In this document: positions 5,298 to 5,623 of the stretch, one piece after another | Numbering within the stretch: the first letter of the stretch is position 1 | How the letters are laid out: each line of letters begins with the position of its first letter | Assembly (NCBI GenBank): GCA_009786275.1 | Contig: WQTL01000331.1 | Span: 1-5,623, forward strand | Source: Bacillota bacterium | GTDB taxonomy: Bacteria > Bacillota > Clostridia > Oscillospirales > Acutalibacteraceae | DNA length: 5,623 bases | Direction of reading: 5' to 3' | The notes under the pieces: generated by a model | The model's input: only the letters and a program-made list of their open reading frames with translations | What the model was told of the DNA's origin: nothing | Databases searched by the model: none | Position numbers and translations under genes: made by a program

Positions 5298-5623
5298 GCT
5301 TTGGCAACCTAACCGCCGTCCCCCTCACCCGCGCCGAGGCCGTGGCGTTCATCGAACAGCATCACCGGCACCACAAGCCCGCCCAGGGCGATAAGTTCCG
5401 CTTCGGCTGCTTCGCGGGCGGCGAGCTTGTAGGCGTGATTCAGGTGGGCCGCCCGGTCAATCGCATTTTGGACGACGGCGGCATTTTGGAAGTGACCCGC
5501 CTGTGTACAGACGGCACGGCAAACGCCTGCTCCTTCCTCTACGCCCGCGCCGCCAAAATCGCCCGGCTCATGGGCTATAGGAAAATCATCACTTACATCC
5601 TCGACAGCGAGCAGGGCGCGAGC
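5294..5623 (+). CDS. XF1762 family, GNAT-like phage protein (partial, 3' end outside window)
   Basis: The first 110 codons are open to the window edge, starting at a TTG that overlaps the connector stop (TTGA). The protein resembles the phage XF1762 family, small proteins with a fold related to GNAT acyltransferases. Matching segments are LTRAEAVAFIEQHHRHHKP (11-29) with a His cluster HHRHH at 23-27; GELVGVIQVGRPV (43-55), the two-strand segment typical of GNAT folds; the very characteristic EVTRLCTDGTANACSFLY (66-83); and MGYRKIITYILDSEQGAS (93-110). The residues following are expected to hold the last GNAT strands. The substrate of this family is not established, so I assign no reaction. 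Its place in the head-tail region, where head-closure genes normally sit, is odd and looks like an accessory cargo gene. It uses the same codon style as its neighbours. The alternative of a generic GNAT acetyltransferase is less likely, given the close match around residues 66-83. Confidence 0.85.
   Translation, partial: MSFGNLTAVPLTRAEAVAFIEQHHRHHKPAQGDKFRFGCFAGGELVGVIQVGRPVNRILDDGGILEVTRLCTDGTANACSFLYARAAKIARLMGYRKIITYILDSEQGAS

Noticed and set aside
1..5623. CRISPR array, tRNA, insertion sequence or attachment site
   Set aside because: No regularly spaced repeats, cloverleaf sequence, transposase or terminal inverted repeats were seen; the window is almost wholly filled by phage head genes.

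Overview
This window is the DNA-packaging and head-assembly segment of a tailed phage or prophage of the HK97 type. All genes lie on the plus strand. The DNA is GC-rich. Strong AGGAGG-type ribosome binding sites, frequent 4-base stop/start overlaps (ATGA, TTGA) and two TTG starts fit a phage of a high-GC Firmicute, such as a gut clostridium of the Oscillospiraceae kind. The host assignment is inferred from style and protein flavour only. No bacterial flanking gene, integrase or attachment site is present, so a free phage cannot be told from a prophage.

Layout from left to right: a short leader with a well-formed intrinsic terminator (23-51); terminase large subunit (65-1669); portal protein (1666-2883); a small cysteine-rich protein of 53 residues (2880-3041); ClpP-like head maturation protease (3038-3724); a hairpin in the last codons of the protease gene (3680-3704); major capsid protein (3747-4955); head-tail connector of the HK97 gp6 kind (4968-5297); and the first 110 codons of an XF1762-family, GNAT-like protein (5294 to the window end). 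Coding density is close to complete. The longest stretches without a gene are the first 64 bases, 22 bases before the capsid gene and 12 bases after it.

How the genes work together: the portal forms the ring at one vertex of the procapsid. The capsid protein assembles around it, with its own N-terminal coiled coil acting as scaffold. The ClpP-like protease then removes that scaffold. The terminase docks on the portal, pumps DNA in and cuts it. The connector adds to the portal to prepare for tail joining. The first four genes are linked by overlapping stop/start codons, while capsid and connector each have their own ribosome binding site in a short gap.

The core is conventional and I see no convincing new multi-gene system. 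The points that merit a second look are the terminator placed directly in front of the terminase gene, the small Cys-rich gene between portal and protease, the hairpin before the capsid gene, and the XF1762-like gene inserted where head-closure genes would be expected.
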